A stretch of DNA of 6,134 bases from Victivallales bacterium (GTDB taxonomy: Bacteria > Verrucomicrobiota > Lentisphaeria > Victivallales > UBA1829). The stretch covers positions 1 to 6,134 of the forward strand of contig JAEEQO010000177.1 in the NCBI GenBank assembly GCA_016285335.1, read 5' to 3'. The notes under the pieces are model-generated. The model worked only from the letters and a program-made list of their open reading frames with translations, was not told where the DNA came from and did not search any database. A program made the translations under genes and the position numbers. Positions 5,814-6,134 of this stretch are shown here, in pieces (the stretch's first letter is position 1; each line of letters opens with the position of its first letter).

Positions 5814-6134
5814 GCATTGTGATCGACCCTGACGCCGTCTTCAGGCATTTTTACCCGGAGGACACGCCCCTCCGGCGGCTTCTGCTGCGCCACTGTACGC
5901 AAGTCCGCGACAAGGCGCTTGCCATCCTCACGAACCCGTCGCGCCCGCCGCTTGAGCTTGATCCCGCGCTCGTTTCCGCGGGCGCCATGCTGCACGATGT
6001 CGGCGTCCTGCAATGCCATGCCCCGTCCATCCTCTGCGAGGGCGCGCGTCCCTACATCGCGCACGGGATCATCGGCGCGGAAATGCTCCGCGCCTACGGG
6101 CAGGAGCACGGGATCGACTTGGAGTCGTTCGCCC
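5810..6134 (+). CDS. HD-domain metal-dependent phosphohydrolase, N-terminal 108 residues, cut by window end
   Basis: The frame is open from ATG 5810 to the end of the window. No in-frame ATG, GTG or TTG lies between the previous stop and 5810, and the Shine-Dalgarno sequence is poor. The start is chosen because it places the first HD histidine at residue 28, as expected. Visible motifs are RHCTQVRDKALAI (27-39, metal ligand H28), AGAMLHDVGV (57-66, the HD pair H62-D63), then APSILCEG and RPYIAHGIIGAEMLR (80-94, with H85). This pattern matches small stand-alone HD hydrolases of roughly 170-200 residues found in many bacteria, probably acting on nucleotides or related phosphoesters; the exact substrate is unknown. 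The final metal-binding Asp and the C-terminus lie beyond the window. It is transcribed in the same direction as the two lipoprotein genes and may end their operon. Confidence 0.85.
   Translation, partial: MSIVIDPDAVFRHFYPEDTPLRRLLLRHCTQVRDKALAILTNPSRPPLELDPALVSAGAMLHDVGVLQCHAPSILCEGARPYIAHGIIGAEMLRAYGQEHGIDLESFA

Noticed and set aside
4210..5817. A 535-codon open frame on the minus strand antisense to the two lipoprotein genes
   Set aside because: Its translation is Arg/Gly/Asp/Val-rich with no domain. It is the expected antisense shadow of two GC3-biased genes that have clear lipoboxes and ribosome binding sites.

Overview
This 6.1 kb window is GC-rich bacterial DNA with strong G/C bias at third codon positions. 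That bias is why long antisense open frames shadow the real genes. The gene set points to a Gram-negative bacterium with an outer membrane: three proteins have lipobox signal peptides, one is a LysM lipoprotein, one resembles PqiC/DUF330, and one is a TadE/G-like pilus-assembly protein. The style of the genes is reminiscent of the PVC group (Lentisphaerota/Verrucomicrobiota). That placement is an inference from gene types only and is weak.

Layout from left to right. (1) A large TadE/TadG-like membrane-anchored protein reads + and ends at 2066. Its most likely start codon lies one base before the window, inside a 10-bp direct repeat. (2) A compact glyoxalase-II/YcbL-type metallo-beta-lactamase-fold hydrolase (2111-2725, +) follows after 44 bp. 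(3) The convergent gap 2726-2949 is filled by one perfect hairpin and a 44-bp tandem repeat of about 4.6 copies. Each full unit holds two back-to-back hairpins. (4) A DUF3089 alpha/beta-hydrolase with a probable lipoprotein signal (2950-4062, -) is transcribed toward the repeat. (5) An AT-rich divergent regulatory region (4063-4266) has plausible promoters on both strands and a roughly helically phased T-tract. (6) A rightward cluster follows: a TPR/coiled-coil/LysM lipoprotein (4267-5124), a PqiC/DUF330-like auxiliary lipoprotein (5149-5760), and an HD-domain phosphohydrolase cut by the window end (5810-). The HD gene is preceded by a possible 18-codon coupling ORF joined by ATGA overlaps at both ends.

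How the genes fit together. The 4267-5760 pair looks like an envelope module, with one outer-membrane lipoprotein gripping peptidoglycan through LysM and one resembling the lipoprotein partner of an MCE-type lipid transporter. The TadE/G-like protein would be a pilus or surface component whose partners lie upstream. The MBL and HD hydrolases are probably housekeeping enzymes. I see no phage, transposase, CRISPR, tRNA or rRNA. No clearly new multi-gene system is visible. The most unusual element is the structured 44-bp repeat array.
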